Source: Paenibacillus oralis (GTDB lineage Bacteria > Bacillota > Bacilli > Paenibacillales > Paenibacillaceae). From it: 64,000 nt of DNA. The notes below the pieces were generated by a model. The model ran no database searches. It was not told the origin of the DNA and was given only the letters and a program-made list of their open reading frames with translations. The stretch is taken from the NCBI RefSeq assembly GCF_003863965.1, contig NZ_RRCN01000001.1, positions 2,614,527 to 2,678,526 of the forward strand, read 5' to 3'. The translations under genes and the position numbers were made by a program. Positions 52,056 to 60,606 of this stretch are shown in pieces (the first letter of the stretch is position 1; every line of letters begins with the position of its first letter).

Positions 52056-53507
52056 TCAGCGTAACAGCGATCTGACGATCACCGCTAAACGTGAGATGCC
52101 CTCCTCCAGCACGTCCGGCGCGGCGTAAGCGTAAGAAAGGCGCAGCCGGTCGTTGGCCTCCCGGTCGTAAAGATGCCCGGGGTTGATCAGGAGGCCCGCT
52201 TTCAGCGCGGCGTCGAACAGCTCCCGAGGCGCCAGGGAAGCGTTCAGCTTCAGCCAAATGTAGAAACCGCCGCGCGGAGCTTCCCAGGCCGCCAAACCGC
52301 TAAAATGCTGCTTCAGCGCGGATAAGGCCAGGTCCCTTCTGGTCCGCAGCCCGGAGCGGAGCCGTTCCAGCCAGGCGTCGTACATCCCGCTTTCCAGCCA
52401 TTCCGCGGCGGCCTGCTGAGACAGGGCGCTGGAGCCGTAATCACTCTGCATCTTGATGTCGGCGAGCCGCTCGATGACGGGCGGGGGGCCGGCGACCCAG
52501 CCGATGCGCAGCCCGGGGCTCAGCGTTTTGGACAGGCTGCCGACATACAGCACGCCGCCGCTTTGGTCGCGCGCCTTGAGCGGGAGCGGAGGCGGCGCAT
52601 CCAGCCAAAGATCGCGGTACACGTCGTCCTCGACGATCGGCAGCCGGGCGGCTTCGCAGCTTTCCAGCAGCAACTGGCGCCGTTTTTCGCTCATGACCGT
52701 GCCGGTCGGGTTGTGGAACGTCGGGATCGTGTACAGCAGGGCTCCTTCATACTGTTTGGCGTAAGCGCTGACGAGATCGGCCCGCAGGCCCTCCGCGTCC
52801 ATTGGGATGCCCCGGAGCTTCATGCCGGCCGATTGGAAAACGGGCACCGAATACAGGTAGGACGGCCGCTCCAGCAAAACGGTGGACCCCCGCAGCAGCA
52901 GCCCTACCGAAATGAGCTGGAGCGCCTGCAGCGCGCCGGATACGATAAGCAGCGACGAGGGGGAGGCGGCGATCCCGAGCTTTTTCAGCCTGCCGGCGAT
53001 GATTTCCCGCAGCCGCAGGTCCCCTGCGGGTTCGCCGTAGCCCAGGCTGGGCGGGCGGTTGGCCATGTGCCGCAGCAGCTCGCCCATCTCCGCCTGCGGC
53101 AGCAGCTCGGGGGACAGTTCCCCCGTGCCCAGCCGGATGATGCCGGGGCGGAATTCGGCCCGGTTGATTTCCTGCACGGCGGGAAGATTCGGGCGCTGCG
53201 TTCCAGCGCTTACATAGCTGGTCCAATCCGGAGGAGGAGCTGCGGCCAGCACGCCCCAGGTTTGGTTGATGACGCGGGTCCCGCCGCCCTTGCTGCCTTG
53301 AATCATCCCCGCGGCCGCCAGCTCGTCCAGCGCGGCGACAACGGTGCTGCGGTTGACGCCGAGGTTTTTGGCGAGCATGCGCTGCGAAGGGATGCGGGTG
53401 CCGACCGGCCATTCGCCGCCGGCGATTTTATCGCGGAAGTGCTCCATGATTTGCCGGTGCAGCGGAACGGACGAATTGCGGTTCGGCTGCCATAAAGGTT
53501 GTTCCAT
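52056..53507 (-). CDS. MocR/PdxR-type GntR regulator with aminotransferase domain
   Basis: 483 residues. GntR winged helix at 1-75 (RIPSQRMLAKNLGVNRSTVVAALDEL), a linker, then a fold-type-I aminotransferase domain. The PLP-binding Lys lies in SLSKTLSPGLRIGW (about 322). MocR regulators sense PLP or amino compounds and usually control a divergent gene. Here that gene is a LysE exporter, with a TTTGGTTGG/CCAACCAAA dyad between them. Confidence 0.92.
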   Translation of the reverse strand: MEQPLWQPNRNSSVPLHRQIMEHFRDKIAGGEWPVGTRIPSQRMLAKNLGVNRSTVVAALDELAAAGMIQGSKGGGTRVINQTWGVLAAAPPPDWTSYVSAGTQRPNLPAVQEINRAEFRPGIIRLGTGELSPELLPQAEMGELLRHMANRPPSLGYGEPAGDLRLREIIAGRLKKLGIAASPSSLLIVSGALQALQLISVGLLLRGSTVLLERPSYLYSVPVFQSAGMKLRGIPMDAEGLRADLVSAYAKQYEGALLYTIPTFHNPTGTVMSEKRRQLLLESCEAARLPIVEDDVYRDLWLDAPPPLPLKARDQSGGVLYVGSLSKTLSPGLRIGWVAGPPPVIERLADIKMQSDYGSSALSQQAAAEWLESGMYDAWLERLRSGLRTRRDLALSALKQHFSGLAAWEAPRGGFYIWLKLNASLAPRELFDAALKAGLLINPGHLYDREANDRLRLSYAYAAPDVLEEGISRLAVIVRSLLR

Positions 53508-53576
53508 AGCGCTGTTTTCCTCCTATTGGGGTTGAATAGCTTGTCCGATTCGTTACCGTCAAACTTCATTATACAG

Positions 53577-53702
53577 TTTGGTTGGTTTGATAGCCAACCA
53601 AATGGATGGAGCCATAAAGCGGGGCAGCGGGTACAATAGGTTTCACCGGTCAAACTGAGAAGATCGGTCAAACCTGAGAAGATCGGTCAAGCCTGAGAGG
53701 AT
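53577..53702. promoter_or_regulatory. MocR-LysE control region: dyad plus three direct repeats
   Basis: TTTGGTTGG...CCAACCAAA (53577-53602) is a perfect 9-bp dyad. Three 18-19-bp direct repeats beginning CGGTCAA follow at 53647, 53665 and 53684, ending at the LysE ribosome-binding site. Both are candidate MocR sites; the family often uses direct repeats. Confidence 0.6.
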
Positions 53703-53720
53703 AGGAAGGGGGTGCGCCTT

Positions 53721-54341
53721 ATGCTGGGAGCTGCTTTGCATGGCTTTGTGCTGGCGTTTGGACTGATTTTGCCGCTGGGCGCCCAAAATGTGTTCGTATT
53801 TAACCAAGGAGCTTCGGGACGCAAACTGGTTCGGGCTTTTCCGGCTGTTTTGACGGCGGCCTTATGCGATACGGCGTTGATTTTGCTGGCGGTGCTGGGC
53901 GTGTCGGTGATCGTTTTGTCGGCCGTTTGGCTGAAAACGGCGCTGTTTGCGGCAGGCGCCTGTTTTATGGTCTACATGGGCTGGTCGATTTGGCGAACCG
54001 CACCGCGTCAGGTTGATGACGCTGATTCCGGCCTGCCTGCCCGAAAGCAGGCGATGTTCGCCATGTCGGTATCGCTGCTGAATCCGCACGCGATCCTTGA
54101 TACGGTCGGCGTGATCGGAACGAGCTCGCTCGGATACGCAGGAAGCGCCAAATGGTCGTTTACGCTGGCGACGATTCTGGTGTCGTGGCTCTGGTTTTTC
54201 GGCCTGGCTTTGGCGGGGAAGATGCTTGGGGGGCTCGATCGCGGCGGGCGGATTCAAGCGGTGGTCAACCGGATCTCCGCGCTGATCGTATGGGGGATGG
54301 CGGTGTATTTGCTGTATAGCGCGGCTTCGGTATTCGTATAA
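53721..54341 (+). CDS. LysE/ArgO-family amino-acid exporter
   Basis: 206 residues with six membrane spans. LPLGAQNVFVFNQG (about 16-29) is the LysE-family signature, and SVSLLNPHAILDTVG the conserved NPH motif. It probably exports a basic amino acid such as arginine or lysine. The ATG nine bases after GGAAGGGGG was chosen over a GTG. It is divergent from the MocR regulator. Confidence 0.9.
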   Translation: MLGAALHGFVLAFGLILPLGAQNVFVFNQGASGRKLVRAFPAVLTAALCDTALILLAVLGVSVIVLSAVWLKTALFAAGACFMVYMGWSIWRTAPRQVDDADSGLPARKQAMFAMSVSLLNPHAILDTVGVIGTSSLGYAGSAKWSFTLATILVSWLWFFGLALAGKMLGGLDRGGRIQAVVNRISALIVWGMAVYLLYSAASVFV

Positions 54342-54529
54342 CACATGCTTTTGTCCGCCAAGATTGCCGCCTGCCGCCGCAAGTTTACTCCTTGGCATGC
54401 CGCTTTTTCAACGGGCGTCCGGCATCGGGCTCCCCGGCTTGCTAATCGGTCATGAAAGTTCCATAATGGGACTGGAAAACGGATCAAGCGGTTCAATTTA
54501 TTATGGCAGGGTTGGGAGTGAAAAAAAGC

Positions 54530-55282
54530 ATGAATAAGACGAACGAAACGATATCATTGCTAATGGCCCATCGTTCGATCCGGAAGTTCAGCAGGCAGCC
54601 GGTGAGCCGGGAGCAGGTCGAAACGATCGTTGCTGCGGGGCAAATGGCCTCCACCTCAAGCAACGTGCAGGCTTACACGGTTATTGCGGTAAACGACCCG
54701 GAGCGCAAAAAAACGCTGGCCGCGTTGTGCGGCAACCAGGCTTACGTGGAGCAGTGCCCTGTATTTCTGGTCTGGTGCGGGGATTTGTCGCGGTTAAAAC
54801 ATACGGCTGAGCGGCACCTTCCCGCACAGGAAACGTATGAAGGAGCGGTGGAAAACTTCATCGTCGCCACGGTAGACGCCGCGCTGGCGGCGCAAAATGC
54901 CGCCGTAGCCGCGGAATCCTTGGGGCTGGGCATCGTATATATCGGCGGAATACGCAATCAGAGCGCCAAGGTGGCGGAATTGCTCGGATTGCCGGATTTG
55001 GTTTATCCCCTGTTCGGGATGTGCCTGGGGGTTCCGGACCAGGAGCCGGGACAACGCCCGCGGCTTCCACAGGAGGCTGTTTTGCATTGGAACGGGTACG
55101 ACGTTTCCCGGGAAGAGGAGCATGTTGCCGCCTATGACGAGACCATGTCCAAGTATTTGCGCGAGCGGACAGGCGGGGCCAAAGATACGCCTTGGTCCGT
55201 GTTAATGGCGGAAAAACTCGCCCAGCCCTCGCGGCTCCACCTGCGTGAATTTTTGCGGGAGCGGGGGTTTGAATTAAAATAG
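54530..55282 (+). CDS. NADPH-dependent FMN-containing nitroreductase (NfsA/NfrA type)
   Basis: 250 residues, the NfrA length. HRSIRKFSRQPVSREQVETIVAAGQMASTSSNVQ (about 14-47) is the FMN-binding entry of oxygen-insensitive nitroreductases; GIVYIGGIRNQ and FGMCLGVPDQEP are later signatures. It reduces nitro compounds, flavins or disulfides with NADPH. The start after GGGAGTG was chosen; an earlier in-frame ATG lacks a site. Confidence 0.9.
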   Translation: MNKTNETISLLMAHRSIRKFSRQPVSREQVETIVAAGQMASTSSNVQAYTVIAVNDPERKKTLAALCGNQAYVEQCPVFLVWCGDLSRLKHTAERHLPAQETYEGAVENFIVATVDAALAAQNAAVAAESLGLGIVYIGGIRNQSAKVAELLGLPDLVYPLFGMCLGVPDQEPGQRPRLPQEAVLHWNGYDVSREEEHVAAYDETMSKYLRERTGGAKDTPWSVLMAEKLAQPSRLHLREFLRERGFELK

Positions 55283-55291
55283 TTTTCCATG

Positions 55292-55327
55292 AAAAAAACC
55301 TGCAAAGCGCTTGCAGGTTTTTTTGCG
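55292..55327 (+). terminator. terminator of the nitroreductase gene
   Basis: AAAAAACCTGCAA pairs with TTGCAGGTTTTTTT. Confidence 0.9.
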
Positions 55328-55385
55328 TTTTATTAGCGATGTGTCAAGGCATTGCTGTGGTGTGGCGAAAATGCGCACAGGAATC

Positions 55386-55567
55386 TAACGGTTGCAGCAG
55401 CGGCTATTTTCCGAAAAAAGACCTTTTCTGAATTCTAACGGTTGTGATCGCCGTTATTTGCCTGAATCTAAGCAAAATAGCCGGATTTCAGTGAAATAAG
55501 CGCCATGGCAACCGTTACAATTTGAAATCAACGTTTTTGGAGCAAATAGCGCTTGTGGCAACCGTTA
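55386..55567. repeat. four-box intergenic element, TAACGG...TTATTT family, copy 2
   Basis: 24-bp boxes start at 55386, 55436, 55494 and 55544 (steps 50/58/50), same orientation as the 15.5-kb copy and sharing GAAAAAAGACCTTTTCT between the first boxes. A further AATGAGCGAATAGC...GTCCGTTA half (55636-55671) matches the 41.4-kb element. It lies in a convergent gap with no gene. Confidence 0.87.
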
Positions 55568-55769
55568 GAATATTTGTGCAGATGGAAAATGTATCTTGTC
55601 AAATCAGATTGGACGCAACACTAGTGGAAAACGCGTGAAATGAGCGAATAGCGGCTTTCCGGTCCGTTACGAGACAAAAGTACGCCTAACTGCAGCGGGG
55701 CGGGAGCCTGTCCATGACCCATGGGCCAACGCTAAACAGCATCGGAAGAACGCTGCCGGCCGCAAAACG

Positions 55770-56594
55770 TCATATCCCGTAAAAACGGCGGGTATTCTCG
55801 TAAAGCGCCGCGGCGGCTTCCTCCGGGGCGATTCCGCGAATGCCGGCCCAGGCGACAGCGACGTGTCCCACCATCGCAGGATGGGTGAGCCGGCCGGAGA
55901 AAGGCCCTTCAAAAGGCCAAGGGCCGTCGGTTTCGGCCATCACCAGGTCGGCCGGATACATGCGGGCCAACTCCTGAATGTCCCGCTCGTACAGGATATC
56001 CGGCGTAAACGAGACGTAATAACCGCGATCGGCCATGCGGCGGACGGTTTGTTCCGAACCTTTAAACCAATGAAAATGAGCCCGGGTCAGCCCGTGCCGT
56101 TCCAGCATGTCGCATACGAGCTCGGCATCTTCATAAACGGCGTGCAGCACAACGGGTTTATCCAAACGTTTTGCCGCAAGCATCAGCCTCTCCAGCAGCT
56201 CAAGGTAAGGTTCGAGATCGAAAGGCCGGCCTTGCCCGGACGCTTCTTTTCGTAAATAGTAGGGGAGCCCGATTTCGCCGACAGCAATCATTTCGCGGGC
56301 ATGCTCCTCCATCCAGTCCAAGAGGCGGTTTGCTTCGCCTTCAGACGGCACGGGCTGTTCGGGATGATAACCGAATGCCGGATAGACGAGGCCAGGGTAG
56401 CGCTCCGCAAGAGACAAATTGAGCCGGGAGGAAGCCAGGTTCATCGATACGGCGATGAGAGCTTCCACTTTGTTTCCCGGCATCTCCTGCAGCAGCTTTT
56501 CCCGGTCTGCCTCGTCATACAAATCTATATGAACGTGAGCATCGATCTTCGGCCACAACGTTTCCGGCGGTAACTCTTGCAGATGGGACGACAT
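55770..56594 (-). CDS. TatD-like metal-dependent hydrolase
   Basis: 274 residues from the ATG after AAAGGAGCGG. Amidohydrolase metal ligands are visible: IDAHVHIDL, VGEIGLPYY (Glu), VLHAVYED (His), RAHFHWFKG (His) and METDGPWPF (Asp). TatD enzymes are Mg-dependent nucleases; this one is a divergent paralogue whose substrate may differ. It is transcribed away from the recombinase cassette. Confidence 0.85.
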   Translation of the reverse strand: MSSHLQELPPETLWPKIDAHVHIDLYDEADREKLLQEMPGNKVEALIAVSMNLASSRLNLSLAERYPGLVYPAFGYHPEQPVPSEGEANRLLDWMEEHAREMIAVGEIGLPYYLRKEASGQGRPFDLEPYLELLERLMLAAKRLDKPVVLHAVYEDAELVCDMLERHGLTRAHFHWFKGSEQTVRRMADRGYYVSFTPDILYERDIQELARMYPADLVMAETDGPWPFEGPFSGRLTHPAMVGHVAVAWAGIRGIAPEEAAAALYENTRRFYGI

Positions 56595-56754
56595 ATTATC
56601 CGCTCCTTTCAAGCGGCGGTGTATACCCCTAATTATATCTCTTTGTGCAGGCATGTGTCAGTCAGCGCGGAACATCACTTTGCAATCCATGAAAACAACT
56701 TTGCAAGCCGGTTTTTACCGTGATCTCACATATTTTCTTATGACAAGATTATTC

Positions 56755-56781
56755 ATGTCGTACAATAACAATTATGCGACA
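56755..56781 (+). repeat. left copy of the 27-bp inverted repeat flanking the recombinase gene (candidate crossover site)
   Basis: Arms TGTCGTACAAT and ATTATGCGACA (nine of eleven positions symmetric) surround the asymmetric core AACA. This is the shape of a tyrosine-recombinase core site. The exact reverse complement lies 1.1 kb to the right. Confidence 0.85.
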
Positions 56782-56813
56782 CTATACATCGCCAACAGGA
56801 GGTACACAAGATA

Positions 56814-57779
56814 ATGCAACAGAACTTATTGACGGCAGTTACCAAACAATATCCGTTCCATTTTTCAAAACAAGACTATCAAGACGAGCAGATGATCCAA
56901 ATGTTTTTGACCGCTTGCTCAAATGCCCCGAATACACGTAAAAATTACTACCGTGCGTTGGAACAATTCAGGCGTTTTTTATCGGGCATGCCGCTTAAGG
57001 ATGTAACCTGGAGGGAAATCGAAGCTTACAAAATTTATTTGACGCACGGCATTTACCGCGAGTCCGGAAAACCGCTGGCACCCGCAAGCGTCGCGGCGTT
57101 CATAGCGCCCTTGAAGTCTTTTTACAAATGGGGAAGCGACCGGGGCATTGGAATTTTCGACCATAATCCGACCCAAAACATCCGGATCCCGACGGCGGTG
57201 GTAACGAGCCGGAAGCATTATTTGACGCGGAACGAAGTAGGCAAGCTGCTAAACAGTTTGCGAAAAGAGAGCCTCCGGAACTACCTCATCGGCCTGTCCC
57301 TTGTACTGCTTGGCCTGCGCGTTTCGGAACTGACCGGGATAAAATGGGGCGACTTTCATACCGATCCGACGGAAACCTCGATCTGGTTAACGATTTCCCA
57401 CGCCAAGAGGGGAAAAAGCAGAGAGGTTAAAATTCCTCCGCAGTTATGGAGGCTGTATCAGCATCACGCCCAAAATTTGTCGAATTGTGACGAACCGGAA
57501 GCGGAGTTGAGGCTTTTTCCGATTACGCCTAGGCAAATCGAACGCATCATTAAACGTGCAGCCCAGCGGAGCAACATCAGTAAAGAACCGACGCCGCACT
57601 GGCTACGCCATACGAACGCGACGCTGGCGCTGCTTCAGGGAGCATCGCTGCAGCAAGTGCAGGAAACGCTCGGACACGCGCATATAAACACGACTCAGCG
57701 CTATCTTCACACCGTGGAGCAAATGAAAAAAGCAGCCCCCGATTTCGTTCAGGACTGCCTGATGGAGTTCATAGAATAA
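56814..57779 (+). CDS. tyrosine recombinase (XerC/D-like integrase)
   Basis: 321 residues. A SAM-like core-binding domain (about 25-115; SNAPNTRKNYYRALEQFRRFL) is followed by the catalytic domain. Catalytic residues are visible: Arg in GLRVSELTGIKW, Lys in HAKRGKSR, His-x-x-Arg in HWLRHTNAT, His in LGHAHINTTQ and Tyr in QRYLHT. AGGAGG precedes the ATG. It is alone, without excisionase or phage genes, and is bracketed by inverted dyad sites, so it probably acts on them. Confidence 0.93.
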   Translation: MQQNLLTAVTKQYPFHFSKQDYQDEQMIQMFLTACSNAPNTRKNYYRALEQFRRFLSGMPLKDVTWREIEAYKIYLTHGIYRESGKPLAPASVAAFIAPLKSFYKWGSDRGIGIFDHNPTQNIRIPTAVVTSRKHYLTRNEVGKLLNSLRKESLRNYLIGLSLVLLGLRVSELTGIKWGDFHTDPTETSIWLTISHAKRGKSREVKIPPQLWRLYQHHAQNLSNCDEPEAELRLFPITPRQIERIIKRAAQRSNISKEPTPHWLRHTNATLALLQGASLQQVQETLGHAHINTTQRYLHTVEQMKKAAPDFVQDCLMEFIE

Positions 57780-57903
57780 AAACAATAGTTCTTTTTCTCT
57801 ATTTTCGGACTAATATTAATGCAAATTTCGCTCTTTTGTCCTATAATGTAACATAAATGAATTACAATCCTTGCCACATTTCGACCATTTTCTTCCTCAT
57901 TTA
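57780..57903. promoter_or_regulatory. right end of the invertible segment with an outward -10 box
   Basis: AT-rich, non-coding. TATAAT at 57842-57847 points out of the segment towards the HD-GYP gene; no good -35 is seen, so this is a weak promoter call. Confidence 0.35.
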
Positions 57904-57930
57904 TGTCGCATAATTGTTATTGTACGACAT
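57904..57930 (-). repeat. right copy of the 27-bp inverted repeat flanking the recombinase gene
   Basis: Exact reverse complement of 56755-56781, core reading TGTT on the plus strand. Each copy lies about 161 bp from the start codon of the gene outside it (TatD-like on the left, HD-GYP on the right). Confidence 0.85.
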
Positions 57931-58090
57931 TTACCGTTTTTTGACCGTGGGCTCTGACATTATTGGGTGATGCGCGGTGAAAGTTAACGGAAAATCGTGA
58001 TTTTTTCTTATTGACCTGTAGCGTTGATATTAGAAAAACCACCTGGGAATATGACGGGCAAGTGACGACACAGGGTTTAGGGGGCAAAAC

Positions 58091-58714
58091 TTGTTGATTG
58101 GTCCAAGTGAATTCATGGATGACTTGTATACGGATAATAACCCCGATGCGGTGAAGTGGTTTGAAATGCTTATGCGAAAACATCCAGAAACCTATCATCA
58201 TTGCGTCCGGGTAGCCATGCTTGCGGAGAAGATTGCGGAACCGCTGGGCATCGGTGGGGCGGAGAAAGACAGTTTAATACGAGGCTGCTTCATGCACGAC
58301 ATCGGGAAAACGATGATACCGCGCGGCATTATCGAGCATCGCGGGCCATTGACGCAGCAGCAGTGGAATATTATCAAGCTTCATCCGGTGGTTGGCGCCG
58401 AATTGGTGGAGGTGAATCCGGCCTTTGGGCCGGATGTTGTCGCAGTCGTTCGGTGGCATCACGAGCGTTGGGATGGGGGAGGGTATCCCGACGGGTTAAA
58501 AGGGGAGGAGATCCCTTTTAACGCGCGGGTCTGTTCCGTTGTCGACGCGTTTGATTCCATGACATCGGACAGGCATTACCGCCTGAAAAGGCTGACGATG
58601 AGCGAGGCCAAACTGGAGCTTTTGCGGCACAGCGAAACGCAATTTGACCCCGACGTCGTCCACGCATTGATGAAGTTATCCGACGACATGCTGAACATTT
58701 ATTCGATACTTTAA
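58091..58714 (+). CDS. HD-GYP-type phosphohydrolase
   Basis: 207 residues, a stand-alone HD-GYP domain. The HD pair lies in FMHDIGKTMIP, and the GYP motif in HHERWDGGGYPDGLKGEEIP, followed by DAFDSMTSDRHYR. HD-GYP proteins hydrolyse cyclic di-GMP or related nucleotides. No sensor domain is attached. The TTG start follows AGGGGG by seven bases; an ATG eight codons later lacks a site. It ends 4 bp inside the convergent thiZ stop. Confidence 0.85.
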   Translation: MLIGPSEFMDDLYTDNNPDAVKWFEMLMRKHPETYHHCVRVAMLAEKIAEPLGIGGAEKDSLIRGCFMHDIGKTMIPRGIIEHRGPLTQQQWNIIKLHPVVGAELVEVNPAFGPDVVAVVRWHHERWDGGGYPDGLKGEEIPFNARVCSVVDAFDSMTSDRHYRLKRLTMSEAKLELLRHSETQFDPDVVHALMKLSDDMLNIYSIL

Positions 58715-59514
58715 TTTTGGCACTGCTGTTCTGCGGCCATACGCTGGGCGATGTCGCGCTTCAGTTCGAGGAACAGCGGGTCTTCGGCCACATCCTCGCG
58801 GCGCGGGCGCGGAAATGGGACCTTGATGGTGTGCAGCACCCTGGCCGGACGGCCCGAGAACAAATAAATCGTATCCGACAACATCAGCGCTTCGTCTATG
58901 CTGTGCGTGATCAGCAGGACGGAGCGTTTGTTTTCCTCCCACATTTCCAGCAGCCAGCGCTGCATGTCGCTGCGTGTCAAGGCATCCAGCGCGCTGAAAG
59001 GCTCGTCCAGGCACATCACCTCCTGGGGAGCAAGCAGTCCCCGCAGGAAGGAAGCCCGCTGCTGCATGCCGCCGGACAGCGTGTGGGGATACGCTTTTTC
59101 AAAGCCGCCCAGTCCCGCTTTCCGCAGCCATTCCCGTACTTCGCTCCGCGCGCCCGCGCGCTTCATTCCGGCGATTTCCCGCGCAAGCACGACGTTGTCC
59201 TCAATGCTTCGCCACGGAAAAAGCGCCGGCTGCTGCGGCACATAGCTGATGTGGCCACGTTGTCCGGTCACCTTGCTGCCCTGCAAATAAACCTCTCCCT
59301 GATCGGGGGCGGTCAAACCGCCGATCATGTGGAACAAGGTGCTTTTGCCGCAGCCGGACGGGCCGATGATCGAGACGAACTCGCCGGCGTGTACCTCCAG
59401 CGAAATATCGCGCAGCACGGGGACCTCTTTACGCCGATCACGGAATGTTTTATGAATATGGCGTACCTCAAGCGCTAACGGGGCTGCCGTTTTTTCTCCG
59501 GTATGAACATTCAT
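58711..59514 (-). CDS. thiZ: thiamine-precursor ABC transporter ATP-binding protein
   Basis: 267 residues. Walker A GPSGCGKST (about 51), Q-loop PQQPALFPW, signature LSGGMQQRASFLRG, Walker B EVMCLDEPFSALD and H-loop ITHSIDEAL. Energises uptake of a thiamine pyrimidine precursor. The start with AAAGGGG upstream was chosen over an earlier in-frame codon that overlaps thiX. Last gene of the TPP-controlled operon. Confidence 0.9.
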   Translation of the reverse strand: MNVHTGEKTAAPLALEVRHIHKTFRDRRKEVPVLRDISLEVHAGEFVSIIGPSGCGKSTLFHMIGGLTAPDQGEVYLQGSKVTGQRGHISYVPQQPALFPWRSIEDNVVLAREIAGMKRAGARSEVREWLRKAGLGGFEKAYPHTLSGGMQQRASFLRGLLAPQEVMCLDEPFSALDALTRSDMQRWLLEMWEENKRSVLLITHSIDEALMLSDTIYLFSGRPARVLHTIKVPFPRPRREDVAEDPLFLELKRDIAQRMAAEQQCQN

Positions 59515-59519
59515 GCGAG

Positions 59520-60284
59520 CTAATCCCCTTTCTGCTTGTATCGGACCAGCCATTTTTCGAGCAGGGCGACGCAGACGAACATGGCCAGGCTGATCACGAC
59601 GATAATGGCGATGGCGACGAAAATTTTATCCGTGCGAAACGACGATTTTTGCAGCAGCATATAATAGCCGATCCCCTTGTCCGCGCCGATCCATTCGGCG
59701 ATGACGGCCCCCATCACGCTGTAGGTTGCGGCGATTTTTACGCCGGAAAGAATGGCGGGAAGGGCATAGGGGATTTCCAGTTTGCGAAAAATCTGGCCTT
59801 TGGACGCCCCGATCATCCGCATATAGTTCAGCATCACCCGGTCCGTCCGGTTCAGTCCGTCCATGGCGGCAACGGCCACGGGGAAAAAGCAGACGAGCGT
59901 AATGACGATGATTTTGGGCAGCATGCCGAAGCCGAACCAGATCATAAGCAGCGGGGCCAGCGCGATGCTGGGCACGTTTTGGCTCAAGATGATCAGCGGA
60001 TAAAGCGATGCTTTCAGAAACGGCACATAATGCAGCACAAAAGCGACCAGCAGGCCGACCAGCGTGCCGATGGCGAATCCGGCCAACATCAGGCGCAGCG
60101 TGGCGAAGGTGTGCTCCCATAAACCGGCCGCTTCGCCAGCCGCTTCGCGGCCGATGTCAACCGGGCTGGGCAAAATCCATTGATCAATATGGAACCATAC
60201 CGTAGCCCCTTGCCAAAGGAGCAAAAACAGGATGACCGCCGTAAGCGGCGGCCATACGCTGTTCCAAAGGCTGCGGAAATTCAT
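59520..60284 (-). CDS. thiX: thiamine-precursor ABC transporter permease
   Basis: 254 residues, six membrane spans and an EAA-like loop MIGASKGQIFRKLEIPYALPAI (about 156-177). SsuC/TauC-type fold, in ThiX position between the thiamine-binding protein and ThiZ genes. Its start overlaps the stop of the upstream gene by four bases. Confidence 0.9.
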   Translation of the reverse strand: MNFRSLWNSVWPPLTAVILFLLLWQGATVWFHIDQWILPSPVDIGREAAGEAAGLWEHTFATLRLMLAGFAIGTLVGLLVAFVLHYVPFLKASLYPLIILSQNVPSIALAPLLMIWFGFGMLPKIIVITLVCFFPVAVAAMDGLNRTDRVMLNYMRMIGASKGQIFRKLEIPYALPAILSGVKIAATYSVMGAVIAEWIGADKGIGYYMLLQKSSFRTDKIFVAIAIIVVISLAMFVCVALLEKWLVRYKQKGD

Positions 60285-60574
60285 AGGCGGTATTTCTCGG
60301 TCAGCTTATCCATACTGACGCCCTGCGGGTTGTAAGAAATTTTAATCTGCGAAATGATCCCTGTGCTGCCGAACTCGATGACGGCTTCGTTCATCTTTTT
60401 GACAATGGCCAGCAGCTCGTCCAAATCGCCCTCCATCGTGGTCTCCAGCGGATTCACCTGATATTTGACCCCGGAGGCCTGAATGACCTCGATCGCGCGG
60501 TCTACATACGGAATGACGTCTTCGCCGTTGGGCGTTTTCGGAATGATTTGAATGCTGAGCAGTGCATTTGGCAT
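60281..60574 (-). CDS. MTH1187/YkoF-type thiamine-binding protein
   Basis: 97 residues, ferredoxin-like fold: ALLSIQIIPKTPNGEDVIPYVDRAIEVI, then GVKYQVNPLETTMEGDLDELL. This is the Thiamine_BP (DUF77) pattern. It binds thiamine or its hydroxymethylpyrimidine part, perhaps as a cytoplasmic acceptor for the transporter. The ATG near GAGAGG was chosen; an earlier frame overlaps thiY. Confidence 0.88.
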   Translation of the reverse strand: MPNALLSIQIIPKTPNGEDVIPYVDRAIEVIQASGVKYQVNPLETTMEGDLDELLAIVKKMNEAVIEFGSTGIISQIKISYNPQGVSMDKLTEKYRL

Positions 60575-60606
60575 AAATTTAACATCCTCTCTCGGTTTAT
60601 TTCTCA

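Noticed and set aside
56814..57779. Prophage integrase with attL/attR
   Set aside because: Flanking repeats are inverted, not direct, no tRNA gene is near, and no phage genes are present.
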